DNA of 64,000 nucleotides from 20-14-all-45-10 sp964435965. Lineage in GTDB: Bacteria > Chloroflexota > Dehalococcoidia > GIF9 > AB-539-J10. Shown piece after piece: positions 42,888 to 51,299 of the stretch. The position numbers were made by a program, and so were the translations under genes. The notes under the pieces were generated by a model. It saw only the letters and a list, made by a program, of their open reading frames with translations. It ran no database searches and was not told where the DNA came from. Position 1 is the stretch's first letter. Every line of letters starts with the position of its first letter. The stretch lies in assembly GCA_964435965.1 (NCBI GenBank), contig CAYTBB010000001.1:1-64000 (forward strand), written 5' to 3'.

Positions 42888-42941
42888 TGGCTGAACGCTT
42901 ACGAGTGGGAATAAAATAAGATTAAAATGGAGGAGAAAAAG

Positions 42942-43202
42942 ATGAATTGCCCCTTTGGAGAGAGAGAAGAAGAGCAACTGACTTTAGAAGAGGATTTGGA
43001 GATGCTCCGCGAGGATTTGGTAGGCGAACTGCAAGCTATAAACCAATATCAAGAGCACATAGAGAGCCTGGAAAGTGAAGAGGCTGTGACTACATTGGAA
43101 CACATCATTGAAGATGAGAAGGAACATGTTGCCGAGTTGGTTAAACTAATTCAAAATCTTGACCCTGTTCAGGCTGAGAAATTTAAGAAGGAGATTTTGT
43201 AG
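42942..43202 (+). CDS. encapsulated-ferritin-like protein (EncFtn-type two-helix ferroxidase)
   Basis: An 86-residue protein of two helices. Glu29, Tyr36 and the pair Glu59/His62 ('GELQAINQYQEH', 'EDEKEHVAEL') match the spacing of the ferroxidase ligands Glu32, Tyr39, Glu62 and His65 in encapsulated ferritin, where two such chains form the di-iron site. Trp38 of that family is Gln here. The C-terminus lacks an encapsulin-targeting tail, and no encapsulin gene is near. I use the ATG at 42942, 6 bases after GGAGGAG; an ATG at 42927 runs into that site. Likely iron or peroxide handling; rubrerythrin-like is the alternative label. Confidence 0.7.
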   Translation: MNCPFGEREEEQLTLEEDLEMLREDLVGELQAINQYQEHIESLESEEAVTTLEHIIEDEKEHVAELVKLIQNLDPVQAEKFKKEIL

Positions 43203-43208
43203 AGTGCG

Positions 43209-43277
43209 ATGGCGAATAGACCTAAATTAAAGGGAGTGAAAAAGAATAGAGGCAAGCACAAGAAAAAGAAGCGATAG
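43209..43277 (+). CDS. very small basic protein (22 residues)
   Basis: ATG at 43209 opens a 22-codon frame, reading MANRPKLKGVKKNRG then KHKKKKR, starting 7 bases after the ferritin-like gene. More than half the residues are Lys or Arg. There is no proper ribosome site, so it would need coupling. The composition recalls tiny ribosomal proteins such as bTHX, but there is no clear match. Confidence 0.35.
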   Translation: MANRPKLKGVKKNRGKHKKKKR

Positions 43278-43411
43278 CTATTCTCTGAAGCTACAAACAA
43301 GATTCTTGGGCTTGAACATCCAATAACTAAAAACCTAAAGCCAACAGAATATGTATTACTATAACCTCCAAGCCTCCGTCCACTATAGAGTGGGAGTGAA
43401 ATACTTAAAAA

Positions 43412-44209
43412 ATGGAAGACATAGATAAACTTAATGAGCTTTTACACTTCATGAAAGGTGCTGAACCATTCTCTGTGACTTTTACTGAATTGACTAAGTC
43501 TAGCGAGCAATGGTGTCCTTTTCAGCATGGTGATGGTTTCAACTTAGACTGCTACAAAACCCATTCTCAGGTTCAGGCTATAATTAACTGGACTGAGAAG
43601 TACTTGATTTGCTGTAAATACTTAGATATTAATAAGTATAGCCTTGATTCCATGACTGATACTCTTGAAAAATTAAGAATACCCGAAGAAATTCGTGAGC
43701 ATGCTGATTTTCAGCTGTTTATCGATGACCTGAAGCTACTAATTAAGTTTGTAGAGCCAGACATCTGTGACAAACTTTCCCGTCTTGAATGTACAGAGTG
43801 TGAAAGGTTAGATGAAGCGCTAGTATGTTTTCAGAATTATTGTTTCTATTCTGCCGTTGTCATGTCAGTTTCGGCTGTGGAATATCGTATCGCTGAAATG
43901 ATTAGAAGGTCGGATTCTGAGCTTTACTTGAAACACTTTCAAAAGGTAACTTTGGGACAACTTATAAAGGTTTTTCAAGACGATGAGTATAAAGATGAGG
44001 AATTTAAAAAAATAAGGAAATTAATGCCCATTAAGCATAAACCACTGGTTTCATTACTAAATAATTACCGTGTATTCGCAGCACATCCGACAGAGCAAAA
44101 AATCACTCCCCAAATTGCAGAAGCTATTATTCACCTTGCGTTCTCTTTTCTAACAGATGCCCAAACCTGTCCGTACAGTCCGGAGGAGAGGATTTGCCGT
44201 AAGGCGTAG
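43412..44209 (+). CDS. uncharacterised protein with a C-terminal HEPN-like region
   Basis: A 265-residue, mostly helical soluble protein without signal or membrane segments. I do not recognise the N-terminal half, which has several cysteines (35, 47, 67, 68, 119, 127, 130). The C-terminal half has helices 'ALVCFQNYCFYSAVVMSVSA' and, near the end, 'LLNNYRVFAAHP' with Arg220-x4-His225, the Rx4-6H pattern of HEPN RNases. Overall it resembles DUF4145-type HEPN proteins. It stands alone between the iron protein and purD, with no nucleotidyltransferase antitoxin partner. Confidence 0.5.
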   Translation: MEDIDKLNELLHFMKGAEPFSVTFTELTKSSEQWCPFQHGDGFNLDCYKTHSQVQAIINWTEKYLICCKYLDINKYSLDSMTDTLEKLRIPEEIREHADFQLFIDDLKLLIKFVEPDICDKLSRLECTECERLDEALVCFQNYCFYSAVVMSVSAVEYRIAEMIRRSDSELYLKHFQKVTLGQLIKVFQDDEYKDEEFKKIRKLMPIKHKPLVSLLNNYRVFAAHPTEQKITPQIAEAIIHLAFSFLTDAQTCPYSPEERICRKA

Positions 44210-44310
44210 TCATTAGTAAATAGCTAATTTTGAACCTGTTTTAGGATTTAAACTTAAATGTTTTGATATAAGTTCGAAGGTAGCCTGAAGGGGCAAAGCT
44301 CCTTCAAACC

Positions 44311-44352
44311 CGATCCCTCCCCCTCTCCTTTGAAGGAAAGGGGGACACAGGA
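44311..44352. repeat. dispersed palindromic repeat, family 1, before purD
   Basis: CCCCCTCTCCTT-tg-AAGGAAAGGGGG forms a 12-bp stem with one mismatch, followed by ACACAGGAGGTGAGG, matching the dxr copy. Confidence 0.6.
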
Positions 44353-44383
44353 GGTGAGGTTGGTTGAGATTATAGTACTGCGA

Positions 44384-44394
44384 GGTGTAATCTG
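44384..44394 (+). promoter_or_regulatory. ribosome site and apparent CUG start of purD
   Basis: GAGGTG lies 4-5 bases before CTG at 44392. In-frame codons upstream offer no ATG, GTG or TTG near the conserved PurD N-terminus, and GTG at 44385 is directly followed by TAA in its own frame. Confidence 0.55.
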
Positions 44395-45660
44395 AAAATA
44401 CTGGTTATTGGTGGCGGGGGAAGGGAGCACACATTAGCCTGGAAAATTGCCCAAAGCGTCAGGGTGGAGAAGACTTATGTCGCTCCAGGAAATGCTGGCA
44501 CAGCACTTATAGCTGAAAATTTAAATATTCACCCTACAGATATAGAATCCCTGGGCAAGGTAGCTAAAGATAAAGGCATTGACCTTGCCGTCGTTGGTCC
44601 TGAAGTCTCATTGGCTTTAGGTATAGTAGACTATTTTGATAGCTTGAATATCCCCGTTTTTGGCCCCACCAAAGCAGCCGCTCAGATTGAATCAAGCAAA
44701 GTTTTCGCTAGAAACTTGATGGAGAAATATGGCATTCCCTGTCCCAAAGGAAAGGTTTTCTCCTCCTATTCTGAGGCTCATGAATATCTTAAGCGACAAC
44801 AATCGCCCATCGTCATCAAGGCAAATGGATTAGCTGCTGGTAAAGGCACAATTATAGCCAGCTCCTTGTCAGAAGCTAACAAGGCGCTTAGCGACATTAT
44901 GGAGGCGAAAATCTTTGGCTCAGCAGGAGATAAAGTGATAATTGATGAGTATCTTACCGGCAAAGAGGTAAGCCTGATAGCTTTCACTGATGGTAAAACG
45001 ATTTCACCCATGGTTCCTGCCTGTGACTATAAGAAAATCCGGGATAACGATCAAGGACCTAATACTGGTGGTATGGGAAGCTATAGCCCGCCGGGATTTT
45101 TTCCTGCTGAACTAGTAGAGAAGGCTACTAATACTATTTTATTGCCGGCAGTAAAAGCGATGGCTAGCGAGGGAGCAATCTACAAAGGGGTAATCTACGC
45201 CGGGTTAATGGTCACCAACAAGGAGGAATTATCGGTGTTCGAATTTAATGCTCGCTTTGGCGACCCAGAAACTCAAGCTGTTTTACCTCTTCTCCGAAGT
45301 GACCTGGTGGATATACTCTTGGCTGTGACTCAAGATAATCTTGACCAAGCAAAAATAGAGTGGAGTGGTGATGCCTGTGTGGGAGTGGTTATGGCTTCCG
45401 CTGGCTATCCTGGAAAGTATGAAACAGGCTTCCCGATAAAAGGTTTGGACAAGGTGGATAAAGATTTGTTGATTTTTCATGCTGGAACTAAATTGGGCGC
45501 TGATGGGACAGTATATACCAACGGTGGGCGGGTGCTTACTGCAGTAGGCACTGGTGAAAACATGGCTGAAGCTCGGAAGAAAGTTTATCGCAACTTAGCT
45601 AATATTTATTTTGAGGGCTGTCATTATCGCAAAGATATTGCTCTCAGGGAGATAATTTAA
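44392..45660 (+). CDS. purD: phosphoribosylamine-glycine ligase, apparent CUG start
   Basis: ATP-grasp enzyme of purine synthesis, 422 residues when read from CTG at 44392. The conserved N-terminus 'KILVIGGGGREHTLAWKIAQ' lies entirely upstream of the first standard start (GTG at 44464), so that shorter reading would lose the N-domain nucleotide fold. 'GNAGTALIAENL', 'VIKANGLAAGKGTIIA', 'DQGPNTGGMGSYSP' and 'FNARFGDPETQAVLPLL' are the other motifs. The stop is directly followed by the purE ATG. Confidence 0.92.
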   Translation: MKILVIGGGGREHTLAWKIAQSVRVEKTYVAPGNAGTALIAENLNIHPTDIESLGKVAKDKGIDLAVVGPEVSLALGIVDYFDSLNIPVFGPTKAAAQIESSKVFARNLMEKYGIPCPKGKVFSSYSEAHEYLKRQQSPIVIKANGLAAGKGTIIASSLSEANKALSDIMEAKIFGSAGDKVIIDEYLTGKEVSLIAFTDGKTISPMVPACDYKKIRDNDQGPNTGGMGSYSPPGFFPAELVEKATNTILLPAVKAMASEGAIYKGVIYAGLMVTNKEELSVFEFNARFGDPETQAVLPLLRSDLVDILLAVTQDNLDQAKIEWSGDACVGVVMASAGYPGKYETGFPIKGLDKVDKDLLIFHAGTKLGADGTVYTNGGRVLTAVGTGENMAEARKKVYRNLANIYFEGCHYRKDIALREII

Positions 45661-46119
45661 ATGGCAAAAGTAGGCATCGTCATGGGCAGCAAGACGGACA
45701 GGGACATAGTCAAGCCAGCAATAGACATGCTAGAGCGGTTAGGCATTGATTATGAGGTTTCCATCATCTCAGCTCATAGAAGCCCAGAGAAACTAAGGGA
45801 ATATGGCTCGAAGGCGGAGGAGCAAGGTTTTGAGGTTATCATTGCTGCTGCCGGCGGGGCTGCCCATCTCCCCGGTATTCTGGCTAGCTGGACAACGGTG
45901 CCCGTAATTGGCATTCCTTTGCCTACTAGCGAACTGAAGGGGGTAGATGCTTTGCTCTCTATAGCTCAGATGCCTGCTGGAGTTCCGGTAGCCTGTGTCG
46001 GCATTGGGACAAGTGGAGCAAAAAACGCTGTCTTGCTCGCCGCTCAGATTCTGGGAATCAAGCACGAAGAAGTAAAAGAGGCCTATCGTAAGTATAAAGT
46101 GGAGCTAGCGGAGAAATAA
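45661..46119 (+). CDS. purE: N5-carboxyaminoimidazole ribonucleotide mutase (class I PurE)
   Basis: 152 residues. 'IVMGSKTDRDIVKPAIDML', 'VSIISAHRSPEKLREYG' and 'IIAAAGGAAHLPGILASWT' give the substrate and catalytic residues of the bacterial mutase. No purK is present in the window. It has no gap to purD and one base to purB. Confidence 0.94.
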   Translation: MAKVGIVMGSKTDRDIVKPAIDMLERLGIDYEVSIISAHRSPEKLREYGSKAEEQGFEVIIAAAGGAAHLPGILASWTTVPVIGIPLPTSELKGVDALLSIAQMPAGVPVACVGIGTSGAKNAVLLAAQILGIKHEEVKEAYRKYKVELAEK

Positions 46120-46120
46120 T

Positions 46121-47467
46121 ATGATTGAACGTTATTCCAGACCACAAATGAAGAAAATATGGTCAGAGGAAAGTAAATTTGACCAATGGCTTAAAGTGGA
46201 GATTGCTGTTTGTGAGGCTTGGGCGGAGCTGGGCAAGATCCCCAAAGAAGCCATCCCCAAAATAAGGAACGCCAAATACAACCTGGAGCGTATTGCTGAA
46301 TTTCTCAAGGTAACACACCATGATATGACCGCCTTTCTTAATTCAGTGGCTGAAAGCCTTGGTGAAGAGTCGCGCTTCATCCATCTTGGGCTTACCTCCT
46401 CAGACATCATGGATACTGCTCTAAGTCTCCAGTTAAAAGAAGCAACTGATATCCTGGGACAAGACATCACTGAGCTTATCGCTGTATTAGAAAACAAAGC
46501 TATGGAGCACAAATATACCATTATGATGGGGCGAACCCATGGTGTGCATGCTGAGCCAATCACCTTTGGTTTAAAGCTAGCCCTGTGGGCTGAAGAGATG
46601 AAGCGTAATGCTCGGAGATTAACAGAAGCTAAGAAAGCTATCTCTGTAGGGAAGATATCCGGAGCAGTAGGCACCTACGCCACTGTACCTCCCCAAGTCG
46701 AAGAAAGAGCTTGTGCCAAATTAGGTCTTGCTCCAGCCCCAATATCAAGCCAGATAATCCAGCGTGACCGCCATGCCCAATTTATAACTACTCTAGCCAT
46801 AATTGCTGGCTCCCTGGAAAAATTTGCCACCGAGGTCAGGAGTCTTCAGAGAACTGAAATCCTCGAGGTTGAGGAACCCTTCCAAGCCGGACAGACAGGC
46901 TCCTCGGCGATGCCCCATAAAAGAAATCCTGAGCTTTGCGAGCGCATCTGCGGACTTGCTAGATTGATAAGGGGGCATGCTTTGACCTCTCTGGAAAACA
47001 TTGCCTTATGGCATGAGCGAGATATCAGCCATTCCTCCACAGAGCGTATTATTCTGCCCGATTCTTGCTTAGTGATGGACTATATATTGTCTCTGTTTGC
47101 CTCAATAATGAGAGGGCTTGAGGTTTATCCCGAGAACATGCGGCGTAACCTCGAGCTTACTCAGGGGTTAATCTTCTCTCAAAGAGTGCTCCTAGCACTA
47201 ATAGATAAAGGCGTAAGTCGAGAAAAGGCCTATAAGATGGTGCAAGACAATGCTATGAAAGCCTGGCAAGAAAAGAGGAGCTTTTTATCCCTGCTTGAGG
47301 CAGATACAGAAATAACAGCTTACTTATCTAAATTTGAGCTAGAATCCTTGTTCGACTATAATTATTACCTGAAGCATGTAGATAATATCTTTGAACGATT
47401 GGGGCTAACCGAGCTAAAAGAGGTCGAGCAACCCGAAGTGGAAAGGTTAGCCTCAGAGGCGCTTTAG
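46121..47467 (+). CDS. purB: adenylosuccinate lyase
   Basis: Fumarase/aspartase-superfamily lyase of 448 residues acting twice in purine synthesis. The catalytic His is in 'GRTHGVHAEPITFGLKLALW', and the flexible serine loop is 'TGSSAMPHKRNPELCERICG'. 'HLGLTSSDIMDTALSLQL' is the N-terminal signature. It produces AICAR from the PurC product; PurC is the next gene. Confidence 0.95.
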   Translation: MIERYSRPQMKKIWSEESKFDQWLKVEIAVCEAWAELGKIPKEAIPKIRNAKYNLERIAEFLKVTHHDMTAFLNSVAESLGEESRFIHLGLTSSDIMDTALSLQLKEATDILGQDITELIAVLENKAMEHKYTIMMGRTHGVHAEPITFGLKLALWAEEMKRNARRLTEAKKAISVGKISGAVGTYATVPPQVEERACAKLGLAPAPISSQIIQRDRHAQFITTLAIIAGSLEKFATEVRSLQRTEILEVEEPFQAGQTGSSAMPHKRNPELCERICGLARLIRGHALTSLENIALWHERDISHSSTERIILPDSCLVMDYILSLFASIMRGLEVYPENMRRNLELTQGLIFSQRVLLALIDKGVSREKAYKMVQDNAMKAWQEKRSFLSLLEADTEITAYLSKFELESLFDYNYYLKHVDNIFERLGLTELKEVEQPEVERLASEAL

Positions 47468-47478
47468 CACAGTTGGGA

Positions 47479-48441
47479 ATGTCTGTTTTATTACAAACTG
47501 ACTTACCTCTTCCCTTATTCCGTCGCGGCAAGGTAAGAGATGTCTATGACTTAGATGACAAACTTCTTATAGTGGCTACTGACCGCATCTCTGCTTTTGA
47601 TTTTGTCCTGCCTTGTGGCGTCCCCAACAAAGGGAAGGTTCTTAATCAACTCTCAGCCTTTTGGTTTGAGAAAACAGCCCATATTGTGCCCAATCATCTC
47701 ATCAAGGTAATTGATAGCTTGGATGCGTTTGAGGATGTCATCGCGAGGGCTGAAAGCCCGAAGCAATCTCAAGAGAAGAAAGATTCCTCGCTTACGCTCG
47801 GAACAAGCCTTATTGGCCGCTCCATGCTTGTGGCTAAAGCTGAGCGTATTCCTGTAGAATGTGTTGTTCGAGGTTACTTATCTGGCTCAGCTTGGGCAGA
47901 GTATAAGAAAAGTGGTACTGCTGGCGATATTCGCTTACCAGCCGGGATGAAGGAAAGTCAAGAATTGTCTCACCCTATCTTTACTCCTACTACCAAAGGA
48001 GAGGCAGAGCATGACCGTCCTTTAACTAATCAAGATATAAGGAACCTTGAGGAAATATCATTGCAGGCGGGGCGAAGCAAGCTCAATTTGATTAAGGAAT
48101 TGGAGGAGAAAAGCTTGCTCATTTACCGCTACGCACGAGATTATGCTAAAAACAAGGGCATCATGATTGCCGACACCAAGTTTGAGTTCGGCTTTGTCAA
48201 TGGTGAACTAACGCTTATTGACGAGCTATTAACGCCGGACTCGAGTCGCTTTTGGGATGCTAGCCAATACGAAGTTGGTCATTCACAACCCAGCTTTGAC
48301 AAACAACCAGTTCGTGATTGGCTTTCAGCCTCAGGATGGAACAAAGAGCCACCGGCGCCTATGTTGCCATTGGAGGTAATTGAGGCTACCACACAACGGT
48401 ATAACAGAATCTATCAGTTGTTTACTGGAAAACGTGTCTAG
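47479..48441 (+). CDS. purC: SAICAR synthetase with a repeat-encoded insertion
   Basis: Condenses CAIR with aspartate. 320 residues from the ATG at 47479 (a TTG two codons earlier is possible). 'LFRRGKVRDVYDLDDKLLIV', 'RISAFDFVLPCGVPNKGKVL', 'IPVECVVRGYLSGSAWAEY', 'IADTKFEFGFVNGELTLIDE' and 'DSSRFWDASQYEVG' are standard. Residues about 87-110 ('VIARAESPKQSQEKKDSS' and what follows) are encoded by a family 2 repeat inserted between the N-domain and 'GRSMLVAKAERIP'. Confidence 0.94.
   Translation: MSVLLQTDLPLPLFRRGKVRDVYDLDDKLLIVATDRISAFDFVLPCGVPNKGKVLNQLSAFWFEKTAHIVPNHLIKVIDSLDAFEDVIARAESPKQSQEKKDSSLTLGTSLIGRSMLVAKAERIPVECVVRGYLSGSAWAEYKKSGTAGDIRLPAGMKESQELSHPIFTPTTKGEAEHDRPLTNQDIRNLEEISLQAGRSKLNLIKELEEKSLLIYRYARDYAKNKGIMIADTKFEFGFVNGELTLIDELLTPDSSRFWDASQYEVGHSQPSFDKQPVRDWLSASGWNKEPPAPMLPLEVIEATTQRYNRIYQLFTGKRV
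47737..47803. repeat. dispersed palindromic repeat, family 2, in frame in purC
   Basis: GTCATCGCGAGGGCTGAAAG, CCCGAAGCAATCTC, then AGATTCCTCGCTTACGCTCG. The GAAGCAATCTC and GTCATCGCGAG ends match the pheT, leuC and hisG copies; the second part resembles family 3. Confidence 0.65.
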
Positions 48442-48519
48442 CTAAAGTTCGCATTACTCTAAAGCCTACCGTTATTGAAAATTACACCTTTGAGTTAGAA
48501 GAAACCTAGCCTCGGCATT

Positions 48520-49173
48520 GTGCAAAATCTCTCAGCTATAAAGAGTATACAGATGGAATGGAGCAACGCAATCAGTGTCATAATTGCCATTTTGGTGATG
48601 ATTGGTTTGCCTTTGGCTCTCCGTAAACAAAGGAAGGTTGGTCCCCAGAGGAAAGAGGAGCTTTGCCAGCACCTTCAAAAAATGGGAGTAAGGGCATACC
48701 TGGCGCAAATCGCAGATAACCGCGAGAAGATAGGTCAGAGACGCTCTTCGGGAGAGAAGTCTATGGGAATTATTGAGTTAAAGGATAGAAATATAGATTC
48801 CATAAATGTTATTGGCGTAACAAGCCAATATGGAACCCACTATTTCATTAATTATTTGGTGAGAAACCCGAATATGACGGAAAAACGAAAGTTGAAAAAG
48901 ACGAGCTTGGTTAGAAGGAAAAGTGCACTCCTTTGGGGCAAAGTAGTAGGTATCGAATGGAAAGGAGATGAATCCTTAGCAAAGAGCCTCAATTTTGACT
49001 ATGGGCTAGAAAATAAATTATTGCACTCTGAGCTTAAAGATCCGGGGGGAGGCATCTGGATTTTTCCTGAACCCAAGCACGAATATGTCCGGATAAGGAC
49101 TGCTTATTCTCTTCCCTCCCCAGAGATATTTGAGACAATAGGCATCATAGCTAGGTATGTTAAGTCATGGTGA
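48520..49173 (+). CDS. membrane-anchored protein of unknown function
   Basis: 217 residues from GTG, or 206 from the ATG at 48553. There is one N-terminal hydrophobic segment ('VIIAILVMIGLPLAL') followed by a basic, soluble domain, so probably a single-pass anchor with a cytoplasmic body. I recognise no family. It contains 'SSGEKSMGIIELKDRNIDSI' and a basic patch 'EKRKLKKTSLVRRKS'. It stands after purC and before a converging aldolase gene. Confidence 0.5.
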   Translation: MQNLSAIKSIQMEWSNAISVIIAILVMIGLPLALRKQRKVGPQRKEELCQHLQKMGVRAYLAQIADNREKIGQRRSSGEKSMGIIELKDRNIDSINVIGVTSQYGTHYFINYLVRNPNMTEKRKLKKTSLVRRKSALLWGKVVGIEWKGDESLAKSLNFDYGLENKLLHSELKDPGGGIWIFPEPKHEYVRIRTAYSLPSPEIFETIGIIARYVKSW

Positions 49174-49234
49174 CGGGGGAATAAAAACATCGAAGTTCGA
49201 TAACAATATCGCTGTGGTGTTTACCGCAGCTTAT

Positions 49235-50212
49235 TCAATAAGCTCGATACCAGTTTTCATTTACTTTACTGGCTTCGAGCTTTGTATACCAGGGAGTTCC
49301 AGAAGCATTGGCCAATTCAGTTAAGCTTTGCAACCTCCTAACTACAGTGTTTTCTAAAAATGCCATTCTTTTCTTTCGGGAGCTAATTTGAGCAGCTTCT
49401 TGCCATAAGGCACGTCCGGCTAGAAAGCCTGAAGCTCCCGCCTGGCAAGCTAGCTCAACCTCTTGGTAAAAAAGCTCGAAATTCACGCCGGCACTCAGGA
49501 TAACCCAGGGAACTCGACTTGCCTCATTAAGTTGATGACAAAAATCTAACAATCGGCCTTTATCCCTTTCATATTCAAGGTCAGATGGGAATTCAGACTT
49601 AAGCACATCAATGTGGAGAGCTGTGATTTGCTTGGCTGTTTCAATAACTAACCGCGGCTTTACCCTAGCGAAGTTTTGAGGATCGGCCTCTGCTTTCCCT
49701 ACTTTATAGCTCACGGGCTCAACTACGAAGGGCATGTCTTCTGCCAGACAATCGCCAGCTAGCTTCTGCACAGTATCCAGTTGTCTTCTAGCAACATCAA
49801 TGTCGGGGCGATAATAGAGTAAAAGCTTTGCCCCTGTGGCTCCCATTTTCTTTATCTTTTTAACGTTCCAATCAGCAATTACCTGAGTGACTCTTGCCTC
49901 CGCTTCACCTGAATAGCCAGTCGCTTCTAAACTTACCAGCAATCCAGTGTCCCTGGGGAGAACACCAGCGGCAATTGCCTGACCAGCTCCATAAACGGGA
50001 TCCAGGAGGATAGCACTAGCATGAGGGGCCAAGGCTCGGCATAGATCTAACTTAAAATCCACCATTGCCTGATAACCAACGCTCTCAGGATGCTTTTCAT
50101 CGAGCATCTTCATCAGCGAACCCCTGTGGTCAAGGGCACACATCGCCATGATGCCTTTCTCATTAGCTAACTGCTGTAACCCTCTTAACTTACCTATAGA
50201 TAGTCTTCTCAT
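49235..50212 (-). CDS. LacD-family class I aldolase (tagatose/fructose 1,6-bisphosphate)
   Basis: TIM-barrel aldolase of 325 residues. Lys205 in 'HIDVLKSEFP' matches the Schiff-base lysine of LacD, with a second conserved lysine in 'GATGAKLLLYYRPD'. 'ALDHRGSLMKML' and 'PFVVEPVSYKVGK' are family motifs. The gene lies 3 bases after pfkA, so its probable natural role here is glycolytic cleavage of fructose 1,6-bisphosphate rather than tagatose use; no other lac genes are present. Confidence 0.82.
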   Translation of the reverse strand: MRRLSIGKLRGLQQLANEKGIMAMCALDHRGSLMKMLDEKHPESVGYQAMVDFKLDLCRALAPHASAILLDPVYGAGQAIAAGVLPRDTGLLVSLEATGYSGEAEARVTQVIADWNVKKIKKMGATGAKLLLYYRPDIDVARRQLDTVQKLAGDCLAEDMPFVVEPVSYKVGKAEADPQNFARVKPRLVIETAKQITALHIDVLKSEFPSDLEYERDKGRLLDFCHQLNEASRVPWVILSAGVNFELFYQEVELACQAGASGFLAGRALWQEAAQISSRKKRMAFLENTVVRRLQSLTELANASGTPWYTKLEASKVNENWYRAY

Positions 50213-50215
50213 GCC

Positions 50216-51187
50216 CTAAGCCAGTATTTCCGTCAGTTTCAGTAAATTGCTATCTAGTTCCTTTCTTTTTCCCCATGTTTCGCTCAATGGGGTAAAGGCT
50301 ATCTCCCCTTTTAACTCTCCAACCATGTAGCCCGTCTTGCCATTAGCCAAAGCATCGATGGCCGCTGCTCCTAGCTGACTGGCCAAAATCCTATCCCTAG
50401 CCGTTGGTGAGCCACCTCTTTGTATATGCCCCAAGACACAAACTCGGTACTCTAATCTCAACCTTTCCCATACCTGTTGGGCAATAGGAAATACCCCACC
50501 TGCTTCATCTCCCTCAGCAACTATTATGATGTAGGATTTTTTACCCCTCTTAAAGCTGCGCCTCATATCAAGACAAAGCTCCTCGATCTTTGTTTCTGCT
50601 TCAGGCATCAGAATGCTCTCAGCTCCACCAGCGATTCCTACATCTAAGGCGATGAACCCTCTATCTCTTCCCATAACCTCAATGAAAAAGGGGCGCTGCA
50701 GTGACCCAGCAGTGTCCCTGATCTTATCTATAGCATCTAGAGCTGTATTTATCGCCGTATCGAAACCAATAGCATAGTCAGTGCCATAGACATCGTTATC
50801 TATAGTGCCTGGAATACCGATTACTTTTATTCCTCCCACCTCAGCTAAGGCTGCTGCACCACGAAAGGTGCCGTCCCCACCTATGGTTATTAAGCCCTCA
50901 ATGCCTTCCCTGTGTAAAGCTGCAATTGCCTTCTTTAGGCCTTCTGCTGTTTTCATCTCTTCACAGCGAGCAGTCTCAAGAATAGTGCCACCGCGCTGGA
51001 TGATATTAGCCACTGCCCTAGAATCTAACCGCACTAAGTCGCCTTCCAACAGGCCGGCATAGCCGCGCCGAATCCCTACTACTACCAACTTACAGCTAGC
51101 CCCGCAACGGACGACTGCCCTGATACAAGCATTCATCCCAGGAGCATCACCACCACTGGTTAAGACACCGATCTTGCTCAATTCCAT
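50216..51187 (-). CDS. pfkA: ATP-dependent 6-phosphofructokinase
   Basis: 323 residues. 'IGVLTSGGDAPGMNACIRAV' is the phosphate loop. 'TIGGDGTFRGA' has Gly where PPi-dependent enzymes have Asp, so ATP is the likely donor. 'IPGTIDNDVYGTDYAIGFDT' contains the catalytic Asp, and 'GHIQRGGSPTARDR' the fructose-phosphate site. It pairs with the LacD-type aldolase as a two-gene glycolytic operon. Confidence 0.95.
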   Translation of the reverse strand: MELSKIGVLTSGGDAPGMNACIRAVVRCGASCKLVVVGIRRGYAGLLEGDLVRLDSRAVANIIQRGGTILETARCEEMKTAEGLKKAIAALHREGIEGLITIGGDGTFRGAAALAEVGGIKVIGIPGTIDNDVYGTDYAIGFDTAINTALDAIDKIRDTAGSLQRPFFIEVMGRDRGFIALDVGIAGGAESILMPEAETKIEELCLDMRRSFKRGKKSYIIIVAEGDEAGGVFPIAQQVWERLRLEYRVCVLGHIQRGGSPTARDRILASQLGAAAIDALANGKTGYMVGELKGEIAFTPLSETWGKRKELDSNLLKLTEILA

Positions 51188-51257
51188 TTGGTTATCCTCT
51201 ATTGTTACCCAGCGCCCTACTGGTCACCTAGCAATTATAACATATCCAATAGCTAGT

Positions 51258-51286
51258 TTGGCTGAGTAGCTCAATTATAGTAAAAT
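51258..51286 (+). promoter_or_regulatory. possible promoter of the trehalose operon
   Basis: TTGGCT (51258-51263), 17 bases and TAAAAT (51281-51286). The start codon at 51300 would be only a few bases after transcription start, so the leader is very short. Confidence 0.4.
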
Positions 51287-51299
51287 ATGATTAAAGTCA

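Noticed and set aside
44464..45660. purD starting at the GTG at 44464
   Set aside because: It would remove the first 24 residues, including the glycine-rich nucleotide motif that is conserved in PurD and is clearly coded upstream.
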